A DNA stretch of 64,000 bases from Pyrus communis (GCF_963583255.1 NC_084805.1:13321385-13385384), one strand, 5' to 3'. Counted from the stretch's first letter, positions 35,236-47,716 are shown. Numbers and translations: made by a program. The notes: a model not told the origin generated them from the sequence alone.

Positions 35236-35427
35236 TTTAAAGTATAAACTTAAAACTAATAAATTATTGAGGGGGCTGTGTTTAGCCCATTTGGTTGGAG
35301 ATGATATATGAGTATAGTATGATACTGTTCATTTAAAGTATAAACTTAAAACTAATAAATTATTGAGGGTGCTATGTTTAGCCCCTTCGGTTAGAGATGA
35401 TATATGAGTACGGCCTAACACTATTCA
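35236..35427 (+). repeat. Two-copy 96-bp tandem repeat
   Basis: Units at 35236-35331 and 35332-35427 both start TTTAAAGTATAAACTTAAAA and continue through AATTATTGAGGG and GATGATATATGAGTA. They differ at several bases. They abut the right end of the MULE-like element. Confidence 0.85.
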
Positions 35428-36746
35428 TTTAAAAATATATTTTACTTTTAAGTGTAAGAGACACTTACATATAGAGGATCCCATTTATTAGACACTTACA
35501 TGTAGAACAATTTTTCGACGACATGATTTGAAAATTGGAAAATGATTTCAACACACTGTTTATAGGCAATATACGCGAGTATCGTGTTAAATTTGATTCA
35601 ATGTCTTTTTCTTTCCAGGTGCTTGATTATGAGAGTGAAATTGAGATAATGAAACAATCTAAGTGAGAGTCTAGAAAATATATATGTGAAGGTCTTAATT
35701 TGTAAATTGTCAGGTTGGAAGCATAAACTGTTGTATTCTTCTCATGAATGACAATCTAATTTCTAGTATTTTAATATGATTAATACAACCATCCTAAATA
35801 GCTAACAAACATTTTGTGACATACCTTAATAAGTTTGTTTTTGTTTCAATGTATCGCTCTGTTTAGTATCTTTACTAATGTCTACTTTGCGGTTCTCGTG
35901 AACTAACAACTTGTTTGGTATCTAATTCTTCTTTAGCAAGACAATTCTTTGAGCGAAACAGGTGCCAGGAGAAATTTTTGTGTTCGGTAAAAGGACCATG
36001 TCATTATGGTCCTTGATTAATGTGTTTCATGGGCGTACAGATGACGTGATTTCCGAGTGAATCCAAAAATTTCATAAGTGCTAGCGCCCAAAACCATCAT
36101 AAGATAACTAAAAATCTTCACAAAGAAAAGGAGATCTAGCAACCCCATTCAGATCAAGTAAAACGGAGACTAGCAGCACACCCAAACCCAAGTCTAGGTT
36201 CAAGCAGAGGTATTTTTGTATTTATCGTTTAATTTGAGATGGCTCTATATGTTTTTGGTAACCTGAAGACCTTAAGACCAAAAGAGTAAGAAGGAAAAAA
36301 ATTCATTTTCCTAGATTTGAATAAGTTTTCAAGAACCATTTCTCTTTTCAAAGCTTATGCAACAATGAGACGTATCGAAATTACTTGGTTCTAAACCGGC
36401 AAACTCCACATCATGACTTGCCTAACAAGCCTCCAACATCTACTGTTTCGTGGACGGATTGTACGCGTCATCTTCATTCTCGAAATATTATGTTATGCTC
36501 CGATGTATCGTATCCTCCTACGTTTTAAGTTGTTATTGATCTTTGACCAAGGATTTATAGGCCAAAAACTACAAGAGTAGGTTACCCGGGCATACATGAA
36601 AATCGCACTCATTCTTCAATAAAACTGGGTTCGACATTTTCTACTAAATATACAAAATATTAACACATTTGAGAGCAAGCTTCTAAAGTTTAGTGCAGAG
36701 AGAGAAATGGAACAGGTGTGGAATGGTTCCAAGGGAGATTTGAAAA
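35428..36746 (+). pseudogene. UGT promoter and start-codon stub
   Basis: From 35887 to about 36706 the DNA is a paralog of 25985-26991, the upstream region of the UGT pseudogene. It includes GGCGTACAGATGACGTG, TAGCGCCCAAAACCA and the uninterrupted TATCGAAA site. It reaches the start codon (ATGGAACAG at 36707) and then diverges within a few bases. By about 36755 it has passed into a Ty3/gypsy polyprotein. So one UGT copy has lost its whole coding region, apparently by insertion of the retroelement plus deletion. 35428-35886 shows nothing recognisable. Confidence 0.75.
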
Positions 36747-36754
36747 TCCGGAAA

Positions 36755-37339
36755 GATGGAGCCTTGTGTTGGACTGAGGTTGGTGAACAAGTGTTAGTGG
36801 GACCATAAATTATCGATACCACTAATACTAACATCCAGTTGATAAAGAGGAACCTGAAGGCGGCACAAGATCGACCGAAGAGCATTGCGGATCAACATTC
36901 TAGGGATCGTGAGTATAAGATTGGTGATTTTGTCTTCCTGAAGTTGTTGCCCTGGAAAGGTGTGGTTCATTTTGGCAAGCGAGGAAAGTTGAGTCCTCGA
37001 TATGTTGGTTCTTACCGAATCACTAAGAGAATTGGTGCGATTGCTTATAGATTGGAGCTACCACTAAAGCTATCACAGATTCACGATGTATTTCATGTTT
37101 CCATGCTTCAGAAGTATGTACCTAATTTCTCTCACGTCATTCAGCCGGAACCGTTAGAAGTGAGTCAGGATGCAAGTTATGTTGAGAAACTTGTGGCGAT
37201 CATTGACCGACATGATAAAACTCTAAGGAACAAAGTCATTCTATTAGTGAAGGTGTTATGGAGGAACCATGCCGTCGAGGAAGCTACGTGGGAAACGGAG
37301 GAACTGATGAGGAGTCAATATCCGTACTTATTTATTTGA
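36755..37339 (+). pseudogene. Ty3/gypsy chromovirus integrase C-terminus with chromodomain
   Basis: The frame starts inside the integrase (LCWTEVGEQVLVGP), meets a TAA at about 36806 where Glu is usual (GP-stop-IIDTTNTN), then runs open from 36809 to a stop at 37337-37339. Landmarks are REYKIGDFVFLKLLPWKG, GKLSPRYVGSYRITKRIG, LPLKLSQIHDVFHVSMLQKY, and a terminal chromodomain VLWRNHAVEEATWETEELMR. The upstream parts (gag, protease, RT, RNase H) are gone. The chromodomain places it among Tekay/Del-like chromoviruses. It is followed by a polypurine-like AAGGTGGGTAGA and then the LTR. Confidence 0.88.
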
Positions 37340-37381
37340 GATTGTAATTTCAAGGACGAAATTCTTTTAAGGTGGGTAGAT

Positions 37382-39570
37382 TGTGAAACCCCGTCCCAAA
37401 TGTAGTGTAGTTTCCTATTGACAGATTTATGAAATTACCTTCTTGCCCTTGAGTTGACCTTGTTTGATCATCTCATTGAAACACGTAACTTTAAGTTTAT
37501 TAAATGATTTTTAAAGTACTTATCGCCACAAATGTGTAGGCATAAACATATTCAGATTCAGATTTATAACGAAGATTTTATGTTTGAAACGTCGAACATT
37601 TTTAGATATTTTCGTATTTCGTCTTTAGTGAACTCGTTTTCTGAGCCACTAAGGCCCACATGTCTTCCCTTTCTTTCCCATCCATGACCCCCTCCCCTTT
37701 TTTTTCTTGTTCTGATTTTTGCAAGGACTATCTCTGTTTCTCTTTCTCACTTTCTCTTCTTCTCTCTATTTCTCCCTGAGCTCTCTCTCACTCTCTCTGC
37801 AATCTCACTATCCTCTCTCTGAACTCACTCTCACCACAACAATGACCCCAAGACTTGGACGTTGAACCTCAAAACCCAAGCCAAAAACACAGCACCTCAA
37901 CCGTGGCAGTCACGGTGATCACATCCCCAACGAGCTCCAGTGGTTTTTGTGAATTGTCCAATGAAGGTAAACTTTTAGAAACTCTTGGGATGTGTTTTAA
38001 GAGTATATCAAAGCTTGTTTTAAGTTGTACATACGTGTTAATTGCATAAAATAGCTTGGAGTAGCTTTTCCTAATTTTTTGGCAAGCACCGCCACTTTTG
38101 AGGTATTTTCCAGCCAAACCATAGCGAGTTGGCCGGCGTGCAAGGTATCAATCTCTTCATCTTGTTGAGAACTACAACTTTTGTTTTTGTTTCAAAATGG
38201 ACCCCATGCCTTTAGGCCATGCAAGCTTGGGCCTTCGGCCCAAGGAACCCAAGCCCAGGACCTTAGGCCAGGCCCAGGACCTTAGGCCAGGCCCAGAACC
38301 CCAGGCCCAAGCTCAAACCCAGTCAGAACCTAGACCAAGCCAAAGCGTGGGCACACATGAAGGGCTACTGGTGCGTGGTGGCACGTGGGAGTACCAGAGG
38401 TTCCCCCTTATGTTTTTCGATGTCATGAATCCGTTTATGACGTTCGTTTTCTGAAATTCAATCGTTATAGTAGAGTTTTATTAATTGGACCATTTATGTG
38501 CTTAGGTGCGTTTATTAGCGGTGTTTCCGTCCTTCCTATTTCGCACAGCTCTTCGGCGACGGAGTATCTGTGAGTGAACCTCTTCTAAAATGCATATTTT
38601 ACTATTAGAAATGCATTCATGAAAAGCATGATTTAATGGTTACGTTTTATGAAATGTTTATGAGTAAATTAGATTTACACTTTATGAGATATCATGCTTT
38701 ACTGAGAATATTTTGGAATACCATACTTTATCAATTTTCATGTTCTTTGCAGTATATATGATGGATGCCTATATACTACAAAAATGTTTTAAGATATCAT
38801 GTTTGAGCTACTGAGCTCCGATAAGATATATGTATTATGTTTGGAAATATTATATTCATTGATTTTTGTGCTTATCTAGTGATCATTGTTCTGCCTATGG
38901 GCGATGACACTTATATTGGCTTCGGCCATGCATTGGTAGATGGCTCTAGTCGGAAGATATTATTATTAGCTTCGGCCGGGTGTTTGGTATGTGCCTTCGG
39001 GCGATCTTGATACCACTATTTAGCACATTATATAAAATATATGTTTTATGAGAGGTTTTATGGCATGTTAGGGTTTTCGGAAAACCTATTACATATTATG
39101 CTATGAGTTTTCATACACTTTGGGGGTTAGTACGTTGAATAACTGTTTCAATATTATTTAAATGTCAACTTGGTCCACTCATGTTTTGTTTTGTGCCCCC
39201 TCAGGACATAGGAACGAGGCATAGAGCTACGAGGCATTCCCCTACCACTGATAACGTGTCATCTTCTCTGTTTTTGACACTACTTGTAATAACACTTTCT
39301 GTCACACCTCCAGTTGTATTCTGAATTAGATGTATACTCTGAACCATGTCATGCATTATCACTATCTTTTTATTTGACAGCTAAATATTATTATATTATT
39401 TTAGTAAGGCTTATATTTGAATATTACATTGTGTAGTTTGCGCGAAATTTATATGCATGTTTCACATGTTCATGGCATATACATTCATTAAACAATTTGC
39501 GTCACCTTCGGGTGTCAGCTAGCACGTGGCCATCCCGTTGTCCCTTGAACATCGGGATCAGGGCGTGTCA
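37382..39570 (+). mobile_element. 3' LTR of the chromovirus
   Basis: It starts TGTGAAACCCCGTCCC directly after the polypurine tract that follows the chromodomain frame, and ends GATCAGGGCGTGTCA. It is 2189 bp. It contains CCAGGACCTTAGGCCAGGC in tandem near 38254-38295 and CT-rich leader-like DNA near 37730-37820. Its last about 900 bp (from 38673) form the outer end of the left arm of the inverted repeat. The 5' LTR is missing. Confidence 0.85.
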
Positions 39571-39734
39571 TAGACCACTCAACAAGTTCGAGAGATGAAG
39601 CTCCTGTTGGAAATTCAAAGCAAAATAAATGACAATAGTTACATATTGGTGAAATGGTTGTCTGCACAACCTTCCTTTTTTTTCAACAACATGTGTTTAT
39701 CTTTGAATGTGCAGCTGCCTTGATTGATTTTGTG

Positions 39735-39887
39735 TAATGCTAGGTAGACCAAATTTTTTAAACCAAATTTGCAAACTAAATGATTTGGTTGAGGAGACCA
39801 AATTTTCTAAAGCAAATAATGTGTCACCAAAAAAAAAAAAGTACGTTAATCGACACTTAATTAATAATTCAATCATCTACAACCAAA
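39735..39887. mobile_element. MITE of the TAATGCTAG family, copy 2 (truncated)
   Basis: It begins TAATGCTAGGTAGACCAAAT. Inside it has AATGATTTGGTTGAGGAGAC and a short A-run. The right terminus is lost where the copia sequence starts (CAACCAAA/GCATTG). The right-arm equivalent at 57985-58179 is complete. Confidence 0.75.
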
Positions 39888-42490
39888 GCATTGTTTAGAT
39901 CACATGAGCTATGGCAAGTTGTCAGTATTGGGTATGTTGAACCCACTATTGAGCAAGAAGTGGCCTACACTGCATATCCAAAGAACACTTTCAAGGACAT
40001 GAATAAAGGACAAGAAAACATTGTATCTTCTATGTCAAGGATTAGAAGATTCAACGTTTGAGAAGGTTGCAGAAGCAACAACCAGCAAGCAAGTTTGGGA
40101 CACTCTGAGCACAATTTACAAAGGAGTAGATCGAGTAAAAATAGTCCAGCTTCAATTATTAAGAGCATATTTTGAGGTTGTTCATATGAAATAGGGAGAA
40201 AATTTTCATACTACTACTCTCGACTACTTGCAGTCATGAATCAAATGAAAAGGAATGGCGAAAAGCTTGACAATGTTTGTGTTATGGAGAAAATCCTTCG
40301 ATCCCTCACATCCAACTTTGAGCATGTGGTGACTGCCATTGAAGAATCCAAGGATTTGGAGACGATGAGTGCAAAGGAACTGCTAGGATCCCTCCTAGCT
40401 CATGAGCAATGCATTCAGAAGAATGCAAGCACCACAATGTTAGAGCAAGCTTTGGAGTCAAAGTTGAACATTGACAAACCAAATGGAGGTCGTGGACAAT
40501 GGAACTCACATCGTGGGAGTTCATCCAATTGTAGCCAAATACGAGGTCAAAGAAGAGGTCAAGGCTATGCACAAAATCGAGGTTAGTCTTAAGAGTAGAG
40601 ATCTGCTTGAGGAAAGGCACATATCCAATGCCACAACTGCAAGGAATATGGACATTATGCCATTAAATGTTCATATAAACATGGTGAGCATGTTAACATG
40701 GTAGAGTCAAGTGGAAATTCTGGTGAGGAATTTACAGTCTTACTAGCACATCATGATTCCAATAGCGAACAAGATGTTTGGTATTTGGATTCTGGTGCAA
40801 GTAACCATATACGAAGGAATAAGGAGTTTTTTGCCGAACTCAAAGATGAGGCCTATACATCTATGAGTCTTAGTGACTCCTCAAAGATGCCAGTTGAAGG
40901 TGAGAAAATCAAGATCATCCAGAAAGATGGTAGAGAAAGATACATTTCTGATACCTACTACATACTAGGTATGAAGAGCAACATTCTGAACATTGGTCAA
41001 CTGCTCCAGAAATGATACGTTATACATATAGAGAATATGCTTCTTACTCTCAGGGATGCAAGGAGAAAGCTTATTGGAGGTATTTGAATGTCAAAGAACC
41101 GAATGTTCCCGTTGAATTTTAACACAAAGATTAAAAGTTTCAACATCAGTATGATGGAAGATGAGTCATGGAAATGGCATCTTCAGTTTGGCCATCTTCA
41201 TTTTAAGGGCCTAAAGTTGTTGTCAAGTGAAGGAATGGTTCATGGTCTACCCCAGATTGAAGCCACATGCCAACTATGTGAAGGTTACATGTTTGGTAAG
41301 CAAACACGGCTCTCATTTCATATTGGTGAAGAATAGAGAGCAAAGGCACCATTGTAGTTGGTGCAGACGAATATATATGGTCTGTTAGATCCCATGTCAT
41401 ATAGAGGTAATAGATATTTTATTACTTTCATTGATGATTTTAATAGAAAGACGTGGGTTTATTTTCTCAAGGAGAAGTCGGCTGCCTTGAGAGTTTTCAA
41501 GGAGTTTAAGGCACTCACAGATGCTGAAAGCAACCACAAGCTTATGGTTGTGAGATCAGATCGAGGTGGACAATACACCTCCAATGCTTTCCAAGCATGC
41601 TGCAAAGAGCAAGGAATTAGGCATCAACTGACTACTGCCTATACCCCACAACAAAATGGGACAACCAAGAGAAAGAATCAAACCATCATTGACATGACAA
41701 GGTCCATGCTTAAGGAGAACGATTTGCCAAAAAAATTGTGGGCATATGTTGTAGCTTGTTCAATTTATTTGTTGAATCTATGTCCAACAAAGAGTGTCAA
41801 GAAGATAACACCAAAAGAAGCTTGGAGTGGATACAAACTGAATGTTGCACACCTAAGAGTTTTTTAAATCTGTTGCATATGCTCAAGTTCCAGAAGCCAA
41901 AAGGAGGAGGCTCGATGATCGAGGTGATAATTGTGTGTTTGTGGGCTATAGTGAAGAGTCCAAGGCATACAAGCTTTACAACTCACTAACTGGCAAACTA
42001 GTAGTTAGTAGAGATGTCATCTTTAGTGAGGAAGTGACATGGAAGTGGAACAACAAAGAAGTCAGTAAGAGAAGATTGTTTCCACTAGTTTTGAAGAACA
42101 TGAAGTTGTACCACCTGTTAAGCTTAAGCAACAACCTGCTTAATCAATCATACCAACTTCATTGCATAGAACTACAAAGAGTGGTACTCAACTCCAGTGA
42201 TGTTAAAAAGTCTCACCGAGATATATAGACAAGAAAAAAAAGAAGTGGCCAACATTTTCTGCTTGTATGCAGACCACAAGCCTCTCTCATTCAATGATGA
42301 TGTGGAAAAAGATGTTGGAGAACATCCGTGGAGGAAGAAATCCATGCCATTGAGAAGAATGACACTTAGGAGTTGACAAAACTCCCACCAAATCAAAAGG
42401 TTATTGGTGTCAAGTAGGTGTACAAGATCAAAACACTGCAGATATAAGTGTAGATCGGTACAAATCAAGGCTTGTAGCGAAGGGTTACAA
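39888..42490 (+). mobile_element. Ty1/copia remnant, left arm
   Basis: Broken gag-pol in the order gag, zinc knuckle, protease, integrase, start of RT, with frameshifts throughout. Gag lies at about 39890-40590 (TSNFEHVVTAIEESKDLE, SLLAHEQ). A degenerate zinc knuckle lies near 40620-40680. Protease at 40698-41015 has the catalytic block WYLDSGASNHI. GAG-pre-integrase and integrase run from 41088 to 41867. RT is entered near 42330 and then breaks off at about 42490. LTRs and primer site are missing on this arm. Confidence 0.88.
41088..41867 (+). pseudogene. Copia GAG-pre-integrase and integrase core, left arm
   Basis: WKWHLQFGHLHFKGLKLLSS and CQLCEGYMFGKQ are the GAG-pre-integrase signature. 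After a stop (TAG at about 41334) the integrase core follows: YFITFIDDFNRKTWVYFLKE, VVRSDRGGQYTSNAFQ, and YTPQQNGTTKRKNQTIIDMT. The Asp residues of the DDE triad are visible (FIDDF and SDRGG), but the usual NG.AER glutamate region reads NGTTKRKN, so the Glu is replaced. The frame ends at LRVF where function would continue. It is not active. Confidence 0.85.
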
Positions 42491-44454
42491 GCTGTTGCCC
42501 CAGCAGCACAAGCCCAAGCCTTGTCCACTTGGCACATTACCCAATCTGTAACCCACGCTACAAAGTAGCCAAGTCAGGCCCAACGCGAGCCAGCCTAAGC
42601 CACTACCTCAGTAACGCAAGCCCAAGCAATTGCGGTATGAGAAGCAGCCCAACGTTCAAGGGCCCACGGCCAGCGCGTTTCTGAGCTGAGCCAAGGACCA
42701 ACATGCACGCTTGCCGCAACCTACTCCCATGGTGTCCCAAGCAGCCCAAGCTGGTCCAAGACTGATTCAACCATCTCGGCTCAAATATCTGGGCCGATGA
42801 TTGAACCGGGGGTCATTTTCACCCTATTCATCCGCGAAATTGACATTTTCCAACTTAAATCTCGCACGTTGAGTCCACTTCACTTCCACTACTTAAGGAG
42901 ACGCATTCCATCCAAGTTCTTCCAACCCAAATAGAGAAAAACACTTGTCTCAACAAGTTATAGAGTTCACAAGCACCCTCACACAACAAACGACCTTGGT
43001 GAATCAGCTTTTGCAACACATCGAGATGCAACATGCCCCTAATGAGGTGTCCCAAAGTAGGTAAGGGCAGGCGAAGAACCTCTCTAACAGCGTCCCGACA
43101 AGCAGCCACTTGACCAGCCATAAACCGAGCATTTCGGTAGTGTACACTCCCGACTGAGCCCCCAAGATAGCGTATACTTTCGTCTTAGCATGTGGAGGAA
43201 CGTGCACTCTCGGTTAGGCCCACGAACTAGTATATATTCATGGTTTAGGTCACACTCCGATAATCAACATGAGCAACCTTCCAAGCGAAGTGTTTATTCG
43301 TGGCTATGCCCGCAAGAAGCATCATCTACCTCACATCGGAGTAGGCAGCATGACGGACGAAGAAAAGCATTTACTCAATCTAACTCAAGTTTAATTGGTA
43401 GCATGTGAGAAATTCACTCGCCTGCTAAGAATGTACCATATACATCGCAGTCATGGCATAGACGAGCCGAACATATAAAAGAGCAGCCTAAACCAGCAGG
43501 TCAAGATCGAGGGCAGCTGAGAGCTCTGCCACCCTAACAAAGGCAAATTTAGGAAGAAGTAGAGAGGCTCTTCACCGAACGATTACGCGATGTCCAATGC
43601 AACAAAGCTACTGACAAGGCACTCCAATGAGACATAACCAAGATAAGCAGGTCACCTTTCAATGACAAGGTTGAGCAGACGGGACTATTCCACATAGATT
43701 GTCGAATACAAAGATTGCTTCTGCTCCAACAAAGGTAGCAACTCAGCCTAATGACGTGCCAGGGGCAAACGAGTACCAGAAAGACACACCACTCAACTAC
43801 CAAGAACCGAGGGCAGGCCTTGTTCTCAACACTCTAAATGATTCAATACTGAAGCAGCACATCATTAGTAGCCGAGCATCATGGACCTAGTAGTCCAATT
43901 GATATGCACAACCTAGCCCAAGCCAGCCCTAGCTCTGCTTACAAAACTGTGCCTATCTGCTCCACGACTCTCGCTGGACCTAGATCTGCCACCATGGCTC
44001 CTAACTGTGCCTACCTTCCACGGCTTCCGGCAGTCCTTAATCTATCACCATGGCTCCTAACCATGGTGATCTTGCATCACAGCTACCAGCCTTGTCGATC
44101 TCGCCCTAAGGCTCCTAATTGCGCCGACCAAGCCCATGACACTTCAAATTTCAAAGCATCCAACGACGGAGTAGAACACAAGGCTTTATTAGCAACCTCT
44201 CCTAGCGAAAGACTTAGCGGTGAAGAAGCTTGCAATTTATTCAGATTTTCAACTGATCACCAACCAAGCCTCAGAATGGCACATGATGAAACATCTAACG
44301 ATGGCACAATACTTGAAGAAAGTCTGAACTTACGTGAGTTCCACAAGTAACTCGAAGTCTCAAGCAGATCGTCAAACAAGACCTCACTAGCCGAGGATTA
44401 TTTCAGTTGTCCAGCAGTCCAACTTCCCTCAGCTGCACTCATGACAACGACTTT

Positions 44455-44735
44455 CATGCTCTCCAGTGCAAGAGGGTAAACTAATCCCCTAACACCCATC
44501 TGGGTAAGCTCTCCAGTACAAGAGGGTAAACTAATTGCTCTCCAGTGCGAAAAGGCGTAAACCAATCCCCCAACACCCATCTAGGTAAGCTTTCCAATGC
44601 GAGAGGGTAAACCAATTTCCCGACACCCATTTGGGTATGCTCTCCAGTGCAAGAAGATAAACTAATTGTTTTCCAGTGCGATAGGGTAAACCAATTCTCC
44701 GACACCCATATGGGTATGCTTTCTAGTGCGAGAAT
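44455..44735 (+). repeat. Tandem repeat, TCTCCAGTGCAAGAGGGTAA type
   Basis: A unit of about 40-65 bp built from CTCTCCAGTGC(A/G)AGAGGGTAAAC and CCC(C/G)ACACCCATCTGGGTA. At least five imperfect copies are present. The mirrored array is at about 54630-54900 in the right arm. Confidence 0.85.
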
Positions 44736-45762
44736 GCCACATAGCTCAAAAGATCGAATGCTTAAAGACCAACTAGGCAGCGAATGGTCAAGGGGTAGTA
44801 GCAACTTTGCACTCAATAATTCGTTCATTCGATACCTCATCTTCAACAGCTCCGATCTTGGCAGCTCCATCGTTGACTGCTCTATCTACGACAGTTGAGA
44901 AATCAAACTCAAGCAGTTTCCTTATTTTTGGTAACCAGCCTAGACAAGGTAGCCCAAGCCAATTCCTCGGTCCATGCTGAGCCAGTCCTTGGCTACAGTC
45001 AAGCCAAGAAACATAAGCGATGGCCCCTGCCACACCACCTCCTTGGCCTATGCCAAGCCAACTCCTGGCCTCTGTCAGCCGATGTGCCGCACCACCTCGA
45101 CAGCTGCCCTGCGACAGCACTACCCAAGAAGAAGACAAGGAGAATTAAGTTCTTCTAACATCGGTGCGGCGTGGAAAAGACAAAAAAAAAATCAACGAAA
45201 GACGGTTCTTTGCATGGGCAAGCAAAGAAGAGTGCTAAGGGAGGGAGAACAAATATCCTCTAGTTTTCTCTCTTTCTTGTAGGGACAAATAATTGCCCTC
45301 CGAAGTTGATTTAATCCCCTACTTAAGGTAGACTTAAATAGGCTTTGGAGGCGATTTATTTCCTTTTCCTAGAAGAATCTAATTCCAAGCCCAAGTGAGA
45401 ATCTGCATCAAAGCTAGAGATCTCTACAGCTGCTGCCATTTCCTGTGAGCAGCCCAGCAGTTGTGGGACATTTGTGGAGTAAAAACTAATCAAGAAAATT
45501 ATGGAGGTGACACATGTACTTTTGGGGTGAAAAAGGACAATATTACCCTCGAGACACACCAGAACTTCTACGCGCAAGCAGCAGACAATCATGGCACAAT
45601 CAAGGTCAAAAGTGATCAAAATAGGTTTTTATTCAAAACCTATTTCATCTATCCTCATCAAATCCTCCCCACAAGGTAACCTTCAATTTTTCATTCAAAA
45701 TAGGATTAATTACCTAAATTAATTGATTAATTCCCTAATTAATTAATTAATTTCCTAATTGG

Positions 45763-45796
45763 TTGCAAGATATTATGTTGACATAATATCTTGCAA
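45763..45796. repeat. Perfect 16-bp hairpin
   Basis: TTGCAAGATATTATGT and ACATAATATCTTGCAA are separated by only two bases. It is conserved with one change in the right arm near 53613-53646. It lies just upstream of the LTR-like TATA box, so it may mark an LTR end or promoter structure. Confidence 0.9.
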
Positions 45797-45981
45797 TTAC
45801 ACACAAAAGCCACCATATGTGGCCAGTTCCTATCTCTCCAAAAGGGCCGGCCACCCCTATAAATACCACCCCATTTCTCCAAAAACCTAATTTCAACTCT
45901 CTTGCAAAATTCTCCAAATTTCTCTGAACACTTTTTCCTCAAATTCTAACTTTGGCATCAGAGGTTCTTCGGCCAAAGCCA

Positions 45982-46036
45982 ACCCCACCCCACCCCCTCC
46001 CCTCCCCACCCCCCCCCCCCCCCCCCCACCCCCCCC
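45982..46036. repeat. C-rich tract
   Basis: Long runs of C broken by A and T, with one run of about 19 C (46010-46027). The minus strand is G-rich enough for quadruplex formation in principle. The length may be unreliable in the assembly. Confidence 0.85.
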
Positions 46037-46037
46037 A

Positions 46038-47147
46038 AATTCATTGTGGGTGCGTGAGGCTCTTGGCCTTGACCTAAGGTGTTAATTGTTTTGCAAGTGC
46101 ACTTTCATTCAAGAAGAAGAAGGCGGAAATTTGCATCCACAATTGTTACGTTGATGACCTTTTGATCTTCATGTGCATATAAGCTGTTCTGCTGCATTGT
46201 TTTATTTTCTTACAAGTTTCTGCTAGTGCTAAGGTGATATGGTTTTCATATACGATGTTTCAATTAGTACCATGCACATAGGGTTGTTTGACTCAATTCT
46301 TTTCGATCAGTTATAAACTTTTAGGTAATATTGTCGTTAGACTGAATCGAACCAAATGTTCAAAGTCTGTCATTAATCTTTAGTTTTGTAGTCTGATGTT
46401 GTTAAAGAATAATCTCACTCTCTTACCAACTTCAAGTCTCGGCATCTTTAACATTCGTAAATCCCCCATCTCCTGTCCTCAATAATTCTCTCCTTACAAT
46501 TGTAACTCGTGAGGGAGCCTTAGCACGAAAATTAAAGAATGTGGAACCAAGTGGCTTTAAGTGCATCCAACATTGTTTTGTGTCTAATTCTACCAAGTGG
46601 CTCTAAGTGCATCCGACATTCTTTTGTGTCTAATTCTTAGTCAGCAAGACCATCTCCCTACTCCTGATGTGAAAAATATGAATGTTGTTATTGCTCCCGT
46701 GAGATGAACTTAATTGGAGATGTAAATTTTGGATTTGATATTTTGTGTGTGTTTATATTTATGATGCTATATTTTTTATAAGTACTTCTTTAGAAATAGC
46801 GCTTCTACGAGCCAAAAGCACTTCTTTGTTTTTCTACCAAATGCAAATGAAAGCGTTTTTAGTCATTCCAAAAGCAATTTTAAACCGGCTCTGCATCTCT
46901 TTTGCATCTTGAATAGTAGATGCTCTTACATGCTACTTCGCTATTCTCTTTTAAGTATACGTGCTTACGGTTTTTGGTCAATGAACATGGTCCTAGGAGA
47001 AATTCCTGTTTCTTTATTGATCAATCAACATCTTCACTTGCTTAATTTGAAATGATTGTTTATATTATTGGTTTATGTTTTTGGCACTATATAAAACGTT
47101 AACCCCGAAAGACTAAAACAATTATATTTGAAAAATGGTTTCAATAC

Positions 47148-47150
<3 letters not shown>
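46038..47150. other. Duplicated UGT 5' flank, left arm
   Basis: 46145-47070 matches 27915-28960 and the reverse of the right arm. There is no coding region. A direct repeat of TTGTGTCTAATTCT...AAGTGGCTCTAAGTGCATCC lies near 46540-46640. Confidence 0.65.

Positions 47151-47191
<41 letters not shown>
47151..47191. repeat. CT microsatellite, left arm
   Basis: About 20 CT units. The equivalent site in the right arm (52746-52851) has about 53 units of the complementary GA repeat. Confidence 0.95.
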
Positions 47192-47195
<4 letters not shown>

Positions 47196-47639
47196 GCCAT
47201 TCTTTTCTTTAGTCATTAGATTGAACAAATCAAAGCAAAACTAAGAAACAGAATTAAGATAAAACAAAAGAAAACCAAAAATCAAAACTAGAAAAGTCGC
47301 CTAGTCGATGAAAAATAGTATTCACAATAACTTATTTTATTTTATTTTATTTCATTTTTTAATTACGGCAACGAGTACATAACTTTTCTTTTTCTTGATT
47401 TGAATAGGTTTTCAAGAACCATATTTCTCTTTTTGGACCTTTTAATATGCATCAAAGAGATGTATCCAGATTTTGACAAAAAAAGAAAAAAAGAAAAAAA
47501 AGAAGAGACGTATCCAAATTGCTTTGGTTCAAAACTAAGAACCTTCCAAATTATCCTATGTGTAAAAATGTGACTTGCCTGCCAAGGAATCAACATTTGT
47601 AGTTTCGTGGACCGATTGTGCACTACATCTTGCTCCTCC

Positions 47640-47646
47640 TATATAA
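47640..47646 (+). promoter_or_regulatory. TATA box of UGT copy B
   Basis: TATATAA, 71 bp before the ATG, in the same CTCCTATATAATTGG context as copy A. Confidence 0.7.
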
Positions 47647-47716
47647 TTGGCTTCTACATTTTCACCTAAATATTCAAACACATTTCCGTGCAAAGCTTCA
47701 AATTTTGGAGCAGAAA

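Larger units (their letters stand above)
42491..46037 (+). mobile_element. Gypsy-type element remnant, left arm
   Basis: The copia RT frame breaks off at about 42490 and an unrelated sequence begins. Short pieces of a gag-like protein occur: TLVNQLLQHIEMQHAP (about 42990), NVHSRLGPRTSIYSWF (43195), and RDVQCNKATDKALQ (43587). Then comes a tandem-repeat stretch (44455-44735), and an LTR-like region with CTATAAATACC at 45857-45867 and a long C-tract. No protease or polymerase was found, so it is non-autonomous or gutted. Confidence 0.6.

Noticed and set aside
44481..44870. 129-residue minus-strand frame with repeats
   Set aside because: It is the translation of the CTCCAGTGC tandem repeat, not a gene.
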